Shown: piece after piece, positions 1-6,657 of the stretch
Position numbering within the stretch: the first letter of the stretch is position 1
How the letters are laid out: every line of letters begins with the position of its first letter
DNA from: JBLIAZ01 sp047632015
GTDB lineage: Bacteria > Bacteroidota > Bacteroidia > Flavobacteriales_C > GCA-002722245
DNA: 10,206 bases
NCBI GenBank assembly: GCA_047632015.1
Contig: JBLIBC010000084.1
Coordinates: forward strand, 1-10,206
Direction of reading: 5' to 3'
The notes under the pieces: generated by a model
The model's database searches: none
Seen by the model: the letters and a program-made list of their open reading frames with translations, nothing else
Told to the model about the DNA's origin: nothing
Program-made: the position numbers and the translations under genes

Positions 1-2
1 TT

Positions 3-35
3 GATGGAATAACTTACAGCGTTGTTAAGGAGTAA
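3..35 (+). CDS. Possible 3' end of an upstream gene (partial)
   Basis: Reading from base 3 gives DGITYSVVKE followed by a TAA stop at 33-35. The stretch is too short to identify. It is listed because the other two forward frames hit stops almost at once, and because the -7 promoter motif of the next gene lies just after it, as expected for a gene end. This could equally be non-coding. Confidence 0.25.
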   Translation, partial: DGITYSVVKE

Positions 36-57
36 GTCTTTAATGAGTAAGAATGAG

Positions 58-65
58 TAACTTTG
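58..65 (+). promoter_or_regulatory. Bacteroidota-type -7 element before the first beta-barrel gene
   Basis: TAACTTTG matches the Bacteroidota sigma-ABfA -7 consensus TAnnTTTG exactly. A start site about 7 nt downstream would give a leader of roughly 27-30 nt to the ATG at 99/102. No well-spaced -33 TTG was found. The motif covers the TTG at 63, so that upstream in-frame TTG is an unlikely start codon. Confidence 0.45.
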
Positions 66-98
66 CGATCGTATAAATCAGTTTTTCTAGCCGTAGTC

Positions 99-776
99 AT
101 GATGAATATTAAAGTCCTTAAGTGCATTGTGGTGTGTGTTTTCATGCTATTAGCTTATACTTCACGAAGCCAAACATTTTACGAAGCACATGCTCTTGGT
201 GTGACAAGTCAATTAAGTGGTGACGGTTATACGGGGTTTAAAAAGTTTGGATTTGGAGCGGGGTTAGGAGGTTTATACTCTTTGAAAAAAGAGGGTCATT
301 TTTTGGCGTTTGAATTCAACTACCTGCAAAAAGGTGTACGTGATCGCAGAAACGAGGACGCAGGTGATTTTAATGAATTTAGTTTGAAAGCAGACTACTT
401 GGAAATACCATTGTCGTATGTTTTTCCAGCTTGGGGAATATATATTCAAGGCGGATTATCAGCATCGTACAATTTAAAATTTGAACAAGCTACTAATGGA
501 ATATTATCACCTGATATCAGTGATCAACGTGCTGTTGAATTGGGTTTGCACATTGGATTTAACTTCCAAGTGACGGATAATGTTTTGTTCAATGTCTTGT
601 ACATGAACTCCTTGACTCCAATACAAAAAAGCAATGTGCCTTATTCTTTTTGGTTTCAACAAGCAGGGATGCACAATTTAATTGGTGTGAAGCTTCAGTA
701 CTTTTTTAAAGCTCCTAGTTTTTTGTGGAAAAAAACCAAAGGGCAAGAAATTATTATCACTACCGGAAAGTCCTAA
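99..776 (+). CDS. Secreted outer-membrane beta-barrel protein, PorT-like
   Basis: The protein is about 225 residues and begins MMNIKVLKC, followed by a hydrophobic stretch and a probable signal peptidase site near SRSQ (about residue 25). The rest is rich in alternating, aromatic-ended strands with glycine pairs (FGFGAGLGGLYSL, FLAFEFNYLQKG, YIQGGLSASYNL, LGLHIGFNFQV) and a late strand LIGVKLQYFF. This is the pattern of the small 8- to 10-stranded outer-membrane barrels of Bacteroidota (PorT / OMP_b-brl family). The usual role of this family is structural or unknown, and I infer no substrate. The start is taken at the tandem ATG-ATG at 99/102, because the longer frame would begin with a TTG inside the promoter motif. 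A hairpin terminator follows, and the next gene is convergent, so it is probably monocistronic. A last C-terminal segment rich in Lys (FLWKKTKGQE) follows the final strand. Confidence 0.75.
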   Translation: MMNIKVLKCIVVCVFMLLAYTSRSQTFYEAHALGVTSQLSGDGYTGFKKFGFGAGLGGLYSLKKEGHFLAFEFNYLQKGVRDRRNEDAGDFNEFSLKADYLEIPLSYVFPAWGIYIQGGLSASYNLKFEQATNGILSPDISDQRAVELGLHIGFNFQVTDNVLFNVLYMNSLTPIQKSNVPYSFWFQQAGMHNLIGVKLQYFFKAPSFLWKKTKGQEIIITTGKS

Positions 777-826
777 AAATTGCTTTTTCTTCGTTGAATT
801 TTAAAATTAAAAGCTTTCTAGCTTTG

Positions 827-852
827 AGCATACTAATGTATGCTGTGTTTTT
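827..852 (+). terminator. Hairpin terminator after the first beta-barrel gene
   Basis: AGCATAC (827-833), loop TAAT, GTATGCT (838-844) form a perfect 7-bp stem followed by GTGTTTTT. The T-rich side is on the + strand, so it fits termination of the gene ending at 776. On the - strand no T tract follows, so it is a poorer terminator for the convergent gene. Confidence 0.5.
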
Positions 853-901
853 AATTTCTCGTTCGCCTCAATAAATCTAATTTTTAGAACTCCCCTCCGG
901 A

Positions 902-1681
902 CTAATTATCTTGAGGCTTGTCTTCCCTTTCTTTCCTTTTGAACAAGCTAGCAACAGCCCTGTTAATTGAAAAAGGTAAAGTGTAACTCACACCTATGTT
1001 CAATGAAAAAAGGTTTCCGTTCTCATCCAAAGCGGATCTCACTTCTTTATTTACAGGGTCGTTCAAAAGAGGAACTTCACTTACACCACCGGTAAAAGTA
1101 ACGAGTGATGTGCTGTTTATTATTTTGTGATAAGATATTTCTGAATAAAGAGACCAGTTTGATTCTCCAAGTTGAAAAGACTTACCTATGAAAATTCCAG
1201 GAATGGTCATGGTGATGTTAAAGTCCAAATCGGAAATTAGTGCCAAGAAGAAAGGATTGCTTTGAAACGGAGTGAGATCAACCCCAAAATGATCAGCAGC
1301 TACTTGATACGGGATTTCAATTGCTCGGATGTTTTTGCGTTTGAATGAACCCCCCAAATAGAATCCTTTAAAAAAATCTGGAGCGTATTTTATTTGCCCT
1401 TGATGGCTAATTCCTCTTTGAAAATATTCCTCAAGTAAATTGGAAAGTCCAGCATCTAATCCCCTGGTTTCTGCTTCTGCAAAAAGGACTTTTGTGTATG
1501 GGTCTGTCAAGTAACCAAAATGATAATTTACATAAAACCCACCATAAACGTTTTCTTCATAAGCAGCGGCATAGTTCAGTGGAATTTGGGTTCCTAACGA
1601 AAGTTTGTTTTTTTGAGCCGAAGCTGAAGTTATTATAACGGTTAAAAAACAGGTTACAAGTATGCGTGAAAATTGAATCAT
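902..1681 (-). CDS. Putative outer-membrane beta-barrel protein of unknown function
   Basis: This 259-residue protein has a clear signal peptide (MIQFSRILVTCFLTVIITSASAQ, cleavage after about residue 23). The mature part contains barrel-like strands (GFYVNYHFGYL, GFYLGGSFKRK, NITMTIPGIFIGKSFQL, WSLYSEISYHKI) and a near-terminal strand LFSLNIGVSYTLPF, then a charged tail KRKEREDKPQDN that is probably periplasmic. No specific family was recognised. The barrel assignment rests on strand pattern and context: it lies between two other barrel-encoding regions. A perfect -7 element lies 29 nt upstream of the start. The gene is divergent from leuS and convergent with the gene on its other side, so it is likely transcribed alone. 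Confidence 0.65.
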   Translation of the reverse strand: MIQFSRILVTCFLTVIITSASAQKNKLSLGTQIPLNYAAAYEENVYGGFYVNYHFGYLTDPYTKVLFAEAETRGLDAGLSNLLEEYFQRGISHQGQIKYAPDFFKGFYLGGSFKRKNIRAIEIPYQVAADHFGVDLTPFQSNPFFLALISDLDFNITMTIPGIFIGKSFQLGESNWSLYSEISYHKIINSTSLVTFTGGVSEVPLLNDPVNKEVRSALDENGNLFSLNIGVSYTLPFSINRAVASLFKRKEREDKPQDN

Positions 1682-1709
1682 AGGAGTTGTCGTTCGAACA
1701 AGATTGTGC

Positions 1710-1717
1710 CAAATATA
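1710..1717 (-). promoter_or_regulatory. -7 element for the divergent - strand gene
   Basis: On the - strand the sequence reads TATATTTG, an exact match to TAnnTTTG. It lies 29 nt before the ATG at 1681, giving a predicted leader of about 20 nt. A correctly spaced -33 TTG was not found. Confidence 0.45.
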
Positions 1718-1754
1718 ATATAAATCAAAGGGCGTTTTTTGAGTAAATACTAAG

Positions 1755-1762
1755 TATTTTTG
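1755..1762 (+). promoter_or_regulatory. -7 element of the leuS operon
   Basis: TATTTTTG matches TAnnTTTG exactly and lies 25 nt before the leuS ATG, giving a leader of about 18-20 nt. The nearest TTG upstream (1739-1741) is only 13 nt away, closer than the usual 17-23 nt spacing, so the -33 side is uncertain. No T-box or other leader structure fits in so short a leader. Confidence 0.45.
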
Positions 1763-1787
1763 TGGACAGAAAAATCAAACAATTACG

Positions 1788-4700
1788 ATGGATTATAATT
1801 TTTTAGAGGTCGAGAAGAAGTGGAGAAAGCAATGGGCAGCTGACAAAACGTATAAAACCACCAACGATTTCGAAGGTGAAAAATGTTACGTGTTGGACAT
1901 GTTTCCTTATCCGTCAGGAGCAGGGTTGCACGTTGGTCACCCATTAGGATACATTGCCTCTGATATTTATGCCAGGTATAAAAAACTAAACGGATTCAAT
2001 GTATTGCACCCAATGGGCTACGATGCATTTGGACTTCCAGCTGAACAGTATGCTATTCAAACTGGTCAACATCCAAAAGTAACTACGGACGCTAACTTGG
2101 AGAGATATCGTGACCAATTGGACAAGCTCGGGTTTTCCTTTGATTGGGACCGAGAAATTAGAACTTGTGAGCCTAATTATTACAAATGGACGCAGTGGAT
2201 TTTTGCACAATTATTTAAGTCCTGGTACAACAACGACACACAAAAAGCGACATCGATTGACGAGCTAATCAGCACTTTTGAAAAAGAAGGTAACACCAAT
2301 GTTCAAGCTGCTTGTGAGGAAACAGAAATATTCACAGCTGAGCAGTGGAAAGAGAAATCGGAAAAAGAACAATCAACTATATTATTAAATTACCGTCTTG
2401 CTTATTTGAACGATTCCATGGTGAATTGGTGTCCTGGTTTAGGAACAGTATTAGCCAACGATGAGGTGATTAACGGTTTAAGTGAAAGAGGTGGGCATCC
2501 AGTGGAGCGCAAAATGATGCGTCAATGGAGTTTGCGAATTTCCGCTTATGCTGAAAGGTTGTTGCAAGGACTGGATCAAGTTGATTGGACGGATTCCTTG
2601 AAGGAAATGCAAAAGAATTGGATTGGAAAATCAGAAGGAACAACGGTACACTTTAAGATAAGTAGAAGCCCCTCCCTAACCCTCCCCGAAGGGAAGGGAG
2701 GAAGTAGAGTCGTATCTGAAAGCGGGGAGGTTTTGAGCGAGGGCAGTTCTCCCCTTTCGGGGGAGTTAGAGGGGGCTTCTCTCTCAGTTTTTACTACTCG
2801 TCCTGATACCATTTTTGGAGTGTCCTTTATGGTCATTGCACCTGAACATGATTATGTAGAAGGACTAACAACTGCTGATCAAAAAGAAGAGGTAGAAGCT
2901 TACGTATTGTCTTCAAAAAACAAGACAGAGCGAGAGAGAATGGCGGATGTTAAAAACGTGACTGGTGTTTTTACGGGTTCCTTCGTTACCCATCCTTTCA
3001 CAGGAAAACAAGTGCCAATTTGGTTAGGTGATTATGTATTAGCGGGATACGGAACAGGTGCTGTCATGGCAGTTGCTGCTCATGATTCAAGAGATTATGC
3101 TTTTGCTAAAAAGTTTGACTTGCCTATTTTACCTGTCATCGAGGGAGGGAATATTGAGGAGGAAGCTTACGAAGCTAAAACTGGAAAAGTAATTAATTCC
3201 GATTTTTTGGATGGACTTAAAGTAAAGCAAGCAGTGAAAACTGCGATATGGAAAATAGAGACTGAAGGGCTAGGAAAAGGACAAACAAATTACAGGTTAC
3301 GTGATGCTGTTTTTGGTCGTCAACGTTATTGGGGGGAACCAATCCCAATGTATTTTGAGGATGGAATTCCTAAGTTGTTGGATGAAAGTAAATACCCACA
3401 TGTACTCCCTGAAGTAGACGAATATTTACCTACTGAAGCTGGTGATCCACCTTTGGGAAGAGCGATAAATTGGTACCATCAAGCCCCCTCTAACTCCCCC
3501 GAAGGGGAAGAACGAAGTAGATACGCATGGGAAACTGCAGGGAAATCTACTTATGGGGAGTTAAAAGTTAGGGCTGATAAGCAGAAAAGTAACCCGACGG
3601 ATACAGAGCAAGCGTTGTGGGAGATGTTGAAGGGGAAGAAAACAGGTTTCAAATTTCGAAGACAACATGTAATAGGGAGAAATATTGTTGATTTTGTGTG
3701 TATTGAGAAGATGTTAACGATTGAAGTGGATGGAAAAATTCATGATTCACAAGTTGAATACGATCAAGCTAGAACGGAAGAATTAAAAGGTTTTGGCTTT
3801 ACAGAAGTAAGATTTACCAATGAACAAGTAATAGCAGATACAGACCAAGTTTTAAAGGAAATTGAGCAAAAACTTCACACTTTACCAAGCGGGAAGGATT
3901 TAAGCGAAGGCAGTTCTCCCCTTTCGGGGGAGTTAGAGGGGGCCCATCCTTATGAATTAAGTACCATGCCAGGTTGGGCAGGTTCCAGTTGGTATTATTT
4001 GCGTTACATGGATCCTCAAAACGACGACACTTTTGCTTCCCGTGAAGCGACGGATTACTGGAATCAGGTGGATTTGTATATTGGAGGAACAGAACACGCA
4101 ACAGGTCATTTATTATACTCCAGATTTTGGTGTAAAGTATTGTTTGATTTAGGTCATGTTGGTTTTGAAGAACCATTCAAAAAGCTGATTAACCAAGGAA
4201 TGATATTGGGAACTTCCAACTTTGCTTACAGGATCAATGGAACCAAGAAGTTTGTTTCAAAAGGCTTAAAAGATAAATACGACACCACTCCTGTTCATGT
4301 GGATGTGAACATGGTTGTCAACGATGAATTGGATGTGAACGCTTTTAAAGCTTGGCGATCGGATTTTGCTGACGCAGAATTTGAATTGGAAAACGGAAAG
4401 TATTTGTGTGGGGAGGAAGTGGAAAAAATGTCAAAATCCAAGTTCAACGTAGTGAATCCTGATTTAATAGTGGAACAACATGGAGCTGATGTTTTAAGGA
4501 TGTACGAAATGTTTTTGGGACCTCTTGAGCAAGCAAAACCTTGGAGTACTAAAGGGATTGACGGGGTGAGTAAGTTCATCAGGAAAGCATGGAATTTATA
4601 TCACGACAACAATGGAAATTGGGACGTGTCAACGGATGCTGCTACTAAGGAAGAGTTGAAAGTGCTGCACACTTTAATTAAAAAAGTAGAGTATGATGTG

Positions 4701-5108
4701 GAAAATTTTTCCTTCAATACTTCAGTAAGTGCCTTCATGGTTTGTGTGAATGAGCTAGGAAAGTTGAAGTGTAATAAGTTGGCAATTTTAAAGGAATTTG
4801 CTATTGTTTTGTCACCTTACGCACCATTTGTCACCGAGGAATTATGGAGTTTATTAGGAGGTGAAGGAAGTGTTACTAAAGCTCAATTTCCAAAATTTGA
4901 AGCTTCGTATTTAGTGGAGAGTTCACATTCATATCCAGTTTCATTCAACGGAAAAATGAGGTTCAAGATTGATTTGCCTTTGGATTTGTCAAAAGATGAA
5001 ATTGAAGCTGCCGTGTTGGCAAATGAAGGAACCCTCAAATGGTTGGAAGGTAAGACTCCAAAAAAGATGATTGTGGTGCCTAAAAAGATAGTTAATGTTG
5101 TAATTTAA
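1788..5108 (+). CDS. leuS: Leucyl-tRNA synthetase with two in-frame mobile-element insertions
   Basis: A cytoplasmic class I synthetase that charges tRNA-Leu with leucine and proofreads mischarged product. Visible in order: the HIGH-type motif HVGH (residues 48-51) in PYPSGAGLHVGHPLGY; a lineage-typical acidic insertion around 150-200; NWCPGLGTVLANDE; the CP1 editing domain with TTRPDT (336-341) and GTGAVMAVAAHDSRD, including the conserved editing Asp433; FGRQRYWGEPIP; GWAGSSWYYLRYMDP; KMSKS (880-884); and the anticodon-binding helical domain. All key residues are present. The length, 1106, is about 190 above normal. The excess is two insertions: residues about 293-330, in a loop at the start of the editing domain, and about 565-719, just before the return to the catalytic core. 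The second carries a DUF559 endonuclease domain. Removing both leaves about 913 residues of ordinary LeuRS. The frame is open throughout, so the product is presumably a working enzyme with peptide inserts; no splicing motif is visible. First gene of a likely three-gene operon. Confidence 0.96.
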   Translation: MDYNFLEVEKKWRKQWAADKTYKTTNDFEGEKCYVLDMFPYPSGAGLHVGHPLGYIASDIYARYKKLNGFNVLHPMGYDAFGLPAEQYAIQTGQHPKVTTDANLERYRDQLDKLGFSFDWDREIRTCEPNYYKWTQWIFAQLFKSWYNNDTQKATSIDELISTFEKEGNTNVQAACEETEIFTAEQWKEKSEKEQSTILLNYRLAYLNDSMVNWCPGLGTVLANDEVINGLSERGGHPVERKMMRQWSLRISAYAERLLQGLDQVDWTDSLKEMQKNWIGKSEGTTVHFKISRSPSLTLPEGKGGSRVVSESGEVLSEGSSPLSGELEGASLSVFTTRPDTIFGVSFMVIAPEHDYVEGLTTADQKEEVEAYVLSSKNKTERERMADVKNVTGVFTGSFVTHPFTGKQVPIWLGDYVLAGYGTGAVMAVAAHDSRDYAFAKKFDLPILPVIEGGNIEEEAYEAKTGKVINSDFLDGLKVKQAVKTAIWKIETEGLGKGQTNYRLRDAVFGRQRYWGEPIPMYFEDGIPKLLDESKYPHVLPEVDEYLPTEAGDPPLGRAINWYHQAPSNSPEGEERSRYAWETAGKSTYGELKVRADKQKSNPTDTEQALWEMLKGKKTGFKFRRQHVIGRNIVDFVCIEKMLTIEVDGKIHDSQVEYDQARTEELKGFGFTEVRFTNEQVIADTDQVLKEIEQKLHTLPSGKDLSEGSSPLSGELEGAHPYELSTMPGWAGSSWYYLRYMDPQNDDTFASREATDYWNQVDLYIGGTEHATGHLLYSRFWCKVLFDLGHVGFEEPFKKLINQGMILGTSNFAYRINGTKKFVSKGLKDKYDTTPVHVDVNMVVNDELDVNAFKAWRSDFADAEFELENGKYLCGEEVEKMSKSKFNVVNPDLIVEQHGADVLRMYEMFLGPLEQAKPWSTKGIDGVSKFIRKAWNLYHDNNGNWDVSTDAATKEELKVLHTLIKKVEYDVENFSFNTSVSAFMVCVNELGKLKCNKLAILKEFAIVLSPYAPFVTEELWSLLGGEGSVTKAQFPKFEASYLVESSHSYPVSFNGKMRFKIDLPLDLSKDEIEAAVLANEGTLKWLEGKTPKKMIVVPKKIVNVVI
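2666..2776 (+). repeat. Short copy of the palindromic element, inside the leuS editing domain
   Basis: G/C-rich inverted ends: left AAGCCCCTCCCTAACCC..., right ending in GGGGGAGTTAGAGGGGGC. The right 35 nt (2742-2776) are identical to the right 35 nt of the long element (3909-3943). Sequence just inside also matches: AGCGGGGAGGTTTTGAGCGA here against AGCGGGAAGGATTTAAGCGA there, and GAAGTAGA on the left in both. It therefore looks like an internally deleted, non-autonomous relative of the long copy, lacking the endonuclease. Its left arm is more diverged. The 111 nt equal 37 codons and are read as SPSLTLPEGKGG...SSPLSGELEGA between strands of the editing domain (KSEGTTVHFKI and LSVFTTRPDT). 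No clear target duplication is visible. Confidence 0.85.
3476..3480 (+). repeat. Left copy of the 5-bp target duplication CCATC
   Basis: CCATC directly precedes the long element and recurs directly after it at 3944-3948. A 5-bp match could arise by chance at about one in a thousand, but it falls exactly at the element borders and makes the codon count work. Confidence 0.55.
3481..3943 (+). mobile_element. Long palindromic element with DUF559 endonuclease, inserted in frame in leuS
   Basis: A 463-bp unit bounded by imperfect inverted repeats. The left end begins AAGCCCCCTCTAACTCCCCC and the right end closes with GGGGGAGTTAGAGGGGGC. Each end can also fold on itself (left TCCCC-CGAA-GGGGA, right CTCCCC-TTTC-GGGGGAG). 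CCATC occurs immediately before it (3476-3480) and immediately after it (3944-3948), which fits a 5-bp target duplication. Element plus duplication is 468 nt, exactly 156 codons, so the synthetase frame is kept. Joining the flanks restores WYHPYELSTMPGWAGSSW, the expected LeuRS sequence. The interior encodes a full DUF559 domain in the host frame. No transposase of a known class is present. Movement by the endonuclease itself, or by a Y1/REP-type enzyme elsewhere acting on the hairpins, are both possible and are inference. Confidence 0.85.
3570..3875 (+). other. DUF559 (Vsr-like, PD-(D/E)XK) endonuclease domain within leuS
   Basis: Residues about 595-696 of the synthetase. The order matches DUF559: RADKQKSNPTDTEQALWEML (Glu607 in the N-terminal helix), GFKFRRQHVIGRNIVDFVC (Asp635), then KMLTIEVDGKIHD (Glu646, Asp648), YDQARTEELKGFGF and VRFTNEQVI. 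Asp635 and the ExD pair are the expected metal-binding residues of the PD-(D/E)XK fold and all are intact, so nuclease activity is plausible. The family is related to Vsr mismatch endonucleases and typically occurs as a free protein of about 120 residues. Here no in-frame ATG exists in the element upstream of Met613, which already lies inside the domain, so the domain seems to depend on translation of leuS. An alternative internal GTG/TTG start cannot be excluded. Confidence 0.85.
3944..3948 (+). repeat. Right copy of the 5-bp target duplication CCATC
   Basis: The second CCATC, directly after the right inverted end of the long element. Together with the left copy it defines the empty site TAC-CAT-CCT (Tyr-His-Pro) of leuS. 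Confidence 0.55.
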
Positions 5109-5112
5109 AGGC

Positions 5113-5730
5113 ATGAAGTTGGATTTTGCTAAACCCTTTAGATTTGTTTTTATAGCAATACTGTTGAGTGCTTTTTCAACACATGCTCAGCAAGATTCAT
5201 TAAGTGTTAATACTAAGGAAAGTGATGATGTTTTTCCGGAGCAAAATTGTGTAAGAAAACTGAACCAGTTAGAGATAGGTTTGTTACTTCAAAAATCCTA
5301 TCATTTTTACTGGGAAAACGGAATTACTGTTACTTACCGGCCATCAAACATAATGAACTGCCGGCTTGGTGTAGGGTTGAACGTCTTGAGTTCAAGGTTG
5401 GGAAGTGCTTTAGGAACCAACGCCATCAAGCAAGATCAAATTTTACTATTTGGGCAGTATGATTTTCTTCCAAGTAAAACAATTAAACCTTTTGTGCAGC
5501 TAAACTTCGGTTATTTGAAGGCTCAATATGATCAAGATATATTTTCGGAATTAGAGGATGAAAGCTTGTTGACGTCCATTAATATAGGAGTCACGGGAAC
5601 TGTAAAAGAGATGCTGGTTATCAAAGGAAGTTTAGGATACAACATCATTGGAGGAAATGGTCAAAGTGGTTTAGCCACGGTATATCCTTTGATTTTTCAC
5701 TTGTCTGTTCAATATAAACTCGACCTGTAA
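5113..5730 (+). CDS. Small outer-membrane beta-barrel protein, second gene of the leuS operon
   Basis: This 205-residue protein has a signal peptide (MKLDFAKPFRFVFIAILLSAFSTHAQ, cleavage after about residue 26). A short acidic linker follows, then barrel-like strands: LEIGLLLQKSYHFYWENGITVTY, CRLGVGLNVL, ILLFGQYDFL, KPFVQLNFGYL, SINIGVTGTV, LVIKGSLGYNIIG and a terminal strand IFHLSVQYKLDL ending in a hydrophobic/aromatic pattern usual for barrels. Its specific family was not recognised. The ATG lies 4 nt after the leuS stop, with an AAAGG-like stretch overlapping the junction, so it is almost surely co-transcribed with leuS. The pairing is probably positional with no functional link to tRNA charging. 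Confidence 0.7.
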   Translation: MKLDFAKPFRFVFIAILLSAFSTHAQQDSLSVNTKESDDVFPEQNCVRKLNQLEIGLLLQKSYHFYWENGITVTYRPSNIMNCRLGVGLNVLSSRLGSALGTNAIKQDQILLFGQYDFLPSKTIKPFVQLNFGYLKAQYDQDIFSELEDESLLTSINIGVTGTVKEMLVIKGSLGYNIIGGNGQSGLATVYPLIFHLSVQYKLDL

Positions 5731-5731
5731 A

Positions 5732-6655
5732 ATGATGAAAAACAGCATTTTATTATTGTTAGCGGTTCTTTTATTTTCATGTGGGAAAGAGCCTGAAGTG
5801 GATGACAGCATGATTGACGGGGATGTCATTTTTGATGCTTCTATCGCCAATCCTGAAAACTATATACTTTCTCATAAAATTTCAAGTCCAACTGCGGAAC
5901 AGCTAGCCATACCAGTTATCATTGCTTGCCATGGGTACAGCGCAAGTACTTTTGAATGGCAAGAAATGGCTGACTGGATAGTGGCTGAAAACAAAAACAT
6001 CTTGTTTTCTCAAGTGTTGTTGGGAGGTCATGGAAGGAATTATGAGGAGTTTAAAAATTCCACTTGGCAAGTGTGGCAATCGTCTATTGTGAATGAATAC
6101 GAAGCGCTTGTAGCCTTAGGATATACCAACATCAGTATTGTGGGTTCGTCTACAGGTTGTCCGTTAATCTTGGAATTAATGTCTAACAACACCTTTGCAG
6201 CGAACGAATTGAATTCTGTATTTTTGGTTGATCCCATTGTAATCCCAAGTGACAAAACTTTATCCTTAGCTAAAGTGGCTGGTCCTGCATTAGGTTTTAT
6301 AGATACTAAACAAGATAGCATTGATGACATGTATTGGTACCATTATCGTCCTCAAGAAACACTTCAAGAATTGGAAAAAATAATAACCATCATTCGAAAG
6401 TCACTTCAAAAAGGAATTTATATTCCTACAGGAACTAACGTGGTGGTTTACAAAAGCACTTCCGACGACGCTGCTGATCCTGCAAGTGCTGTGTTAATTT
6501 ACCAAGGGATGGAGCCAAAAGAACAACTTGATGTACACATGATGGATTCAAAACTACACGTATTCACCAGGTTAGCATTGAGACGAAACATCCGACAAAT
6601 TGATGCCGATAATCAAGTGTGGTGCTTTGAGGATATAGTTGAAACGATAGAGTGA
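5732..6655 (+). CDS. Alpha/beta-hydrolase lipoprotein
   Basis: This 307-residue protein starts MMKNSILLLLAVLLFSCGKE, a lipoprotein signal with lipobox LFSC (Cys17), so it is probably anchored in the inner or outer membrane and faces the periplasm or the surface. The fold follows the alpha/beta-hydrolase order: strand PVIIACHGYSAS with His67-Gly68 at the oxyanion position; nucleophile elbow IVGSSTGCP with Ser140 in GxSxG (GSSTG); candidate acid Asp245/246 in VVVYKSTSDDAADP; candidate catalytic His276 in DSKLHVFTRL. The substrate is unknown; an esterase/lipase-type activity is inferred. The start lies 1 nt after the stop of the preceding gene (TAAAATGATG), so it belongs to the leuS operon. The stop codon is followed within 2 nt by a lone arm of the palindromic element, so the insertion may have trimmed or replaced the original downstream sequence. 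Confidence 0.85.
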   Translation: MMKNSILLLLAVLLFSCGKEPEVDDSMIDGDVIFDASIANPENYILSHKISSPTAEQLAIPVIIACHGYSASTFEWQEMADWIVAENKNILFSQVLLGGHGRNYEEFKNSTWQVWQSSIVNEYEALVALGYTNISIVGSSTGCPLILELMSNNTFAANELNSVFLVDPIVIPSDKTLSLAKVAGPALGFIDTKQDSIDDMYWYHYRPQETLQELEKIITIIRKSLQKGIYIPTGTNVVVYKSTSDDAADPASAVLIYQGMEPKEQLDVHMMDSKLHVFTRLALRRNIRQIDADNQVWCFEDIVETIE

Positions 6656-6657
6656 AG

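Noticed and set aside
42..61. Tandem AATGAGTAAG / AATGAGTAAC near the left edge
   Set aside because: Two 10-bp units only, in AT-rich sequence before a promoter; no further support for a regulatory array.
885..901. Degraded arm of the palindromic element (GAACTCCCCTCCGGAC)
   Set aside because: Only about 10 bases resemble the arm and no inverted partner or adjoining match exists; chance is sufficient.
2666..2776. Self-splicing intron or programmed frameshift in leuS
   Set aside because: The reading frame is continuous and contains no stop, so no removal at RNA level is needed.
3481..3943. Intein in LeuRS
   Set aside because: No Cys/Ser at the junction start, no His-Asn plus Cys/Ser/Thr at the end, and no splicing blocks; the ends are translated palindromic DNA repeats and the nuclease is DUF559 type, not LAGLIDADG.
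3814..4176. Open - strand frame of 120 codons within leuS
   Set aside because: It is the reverse shadow of the synthetase and of the element arm, with no signal or domain of its own.
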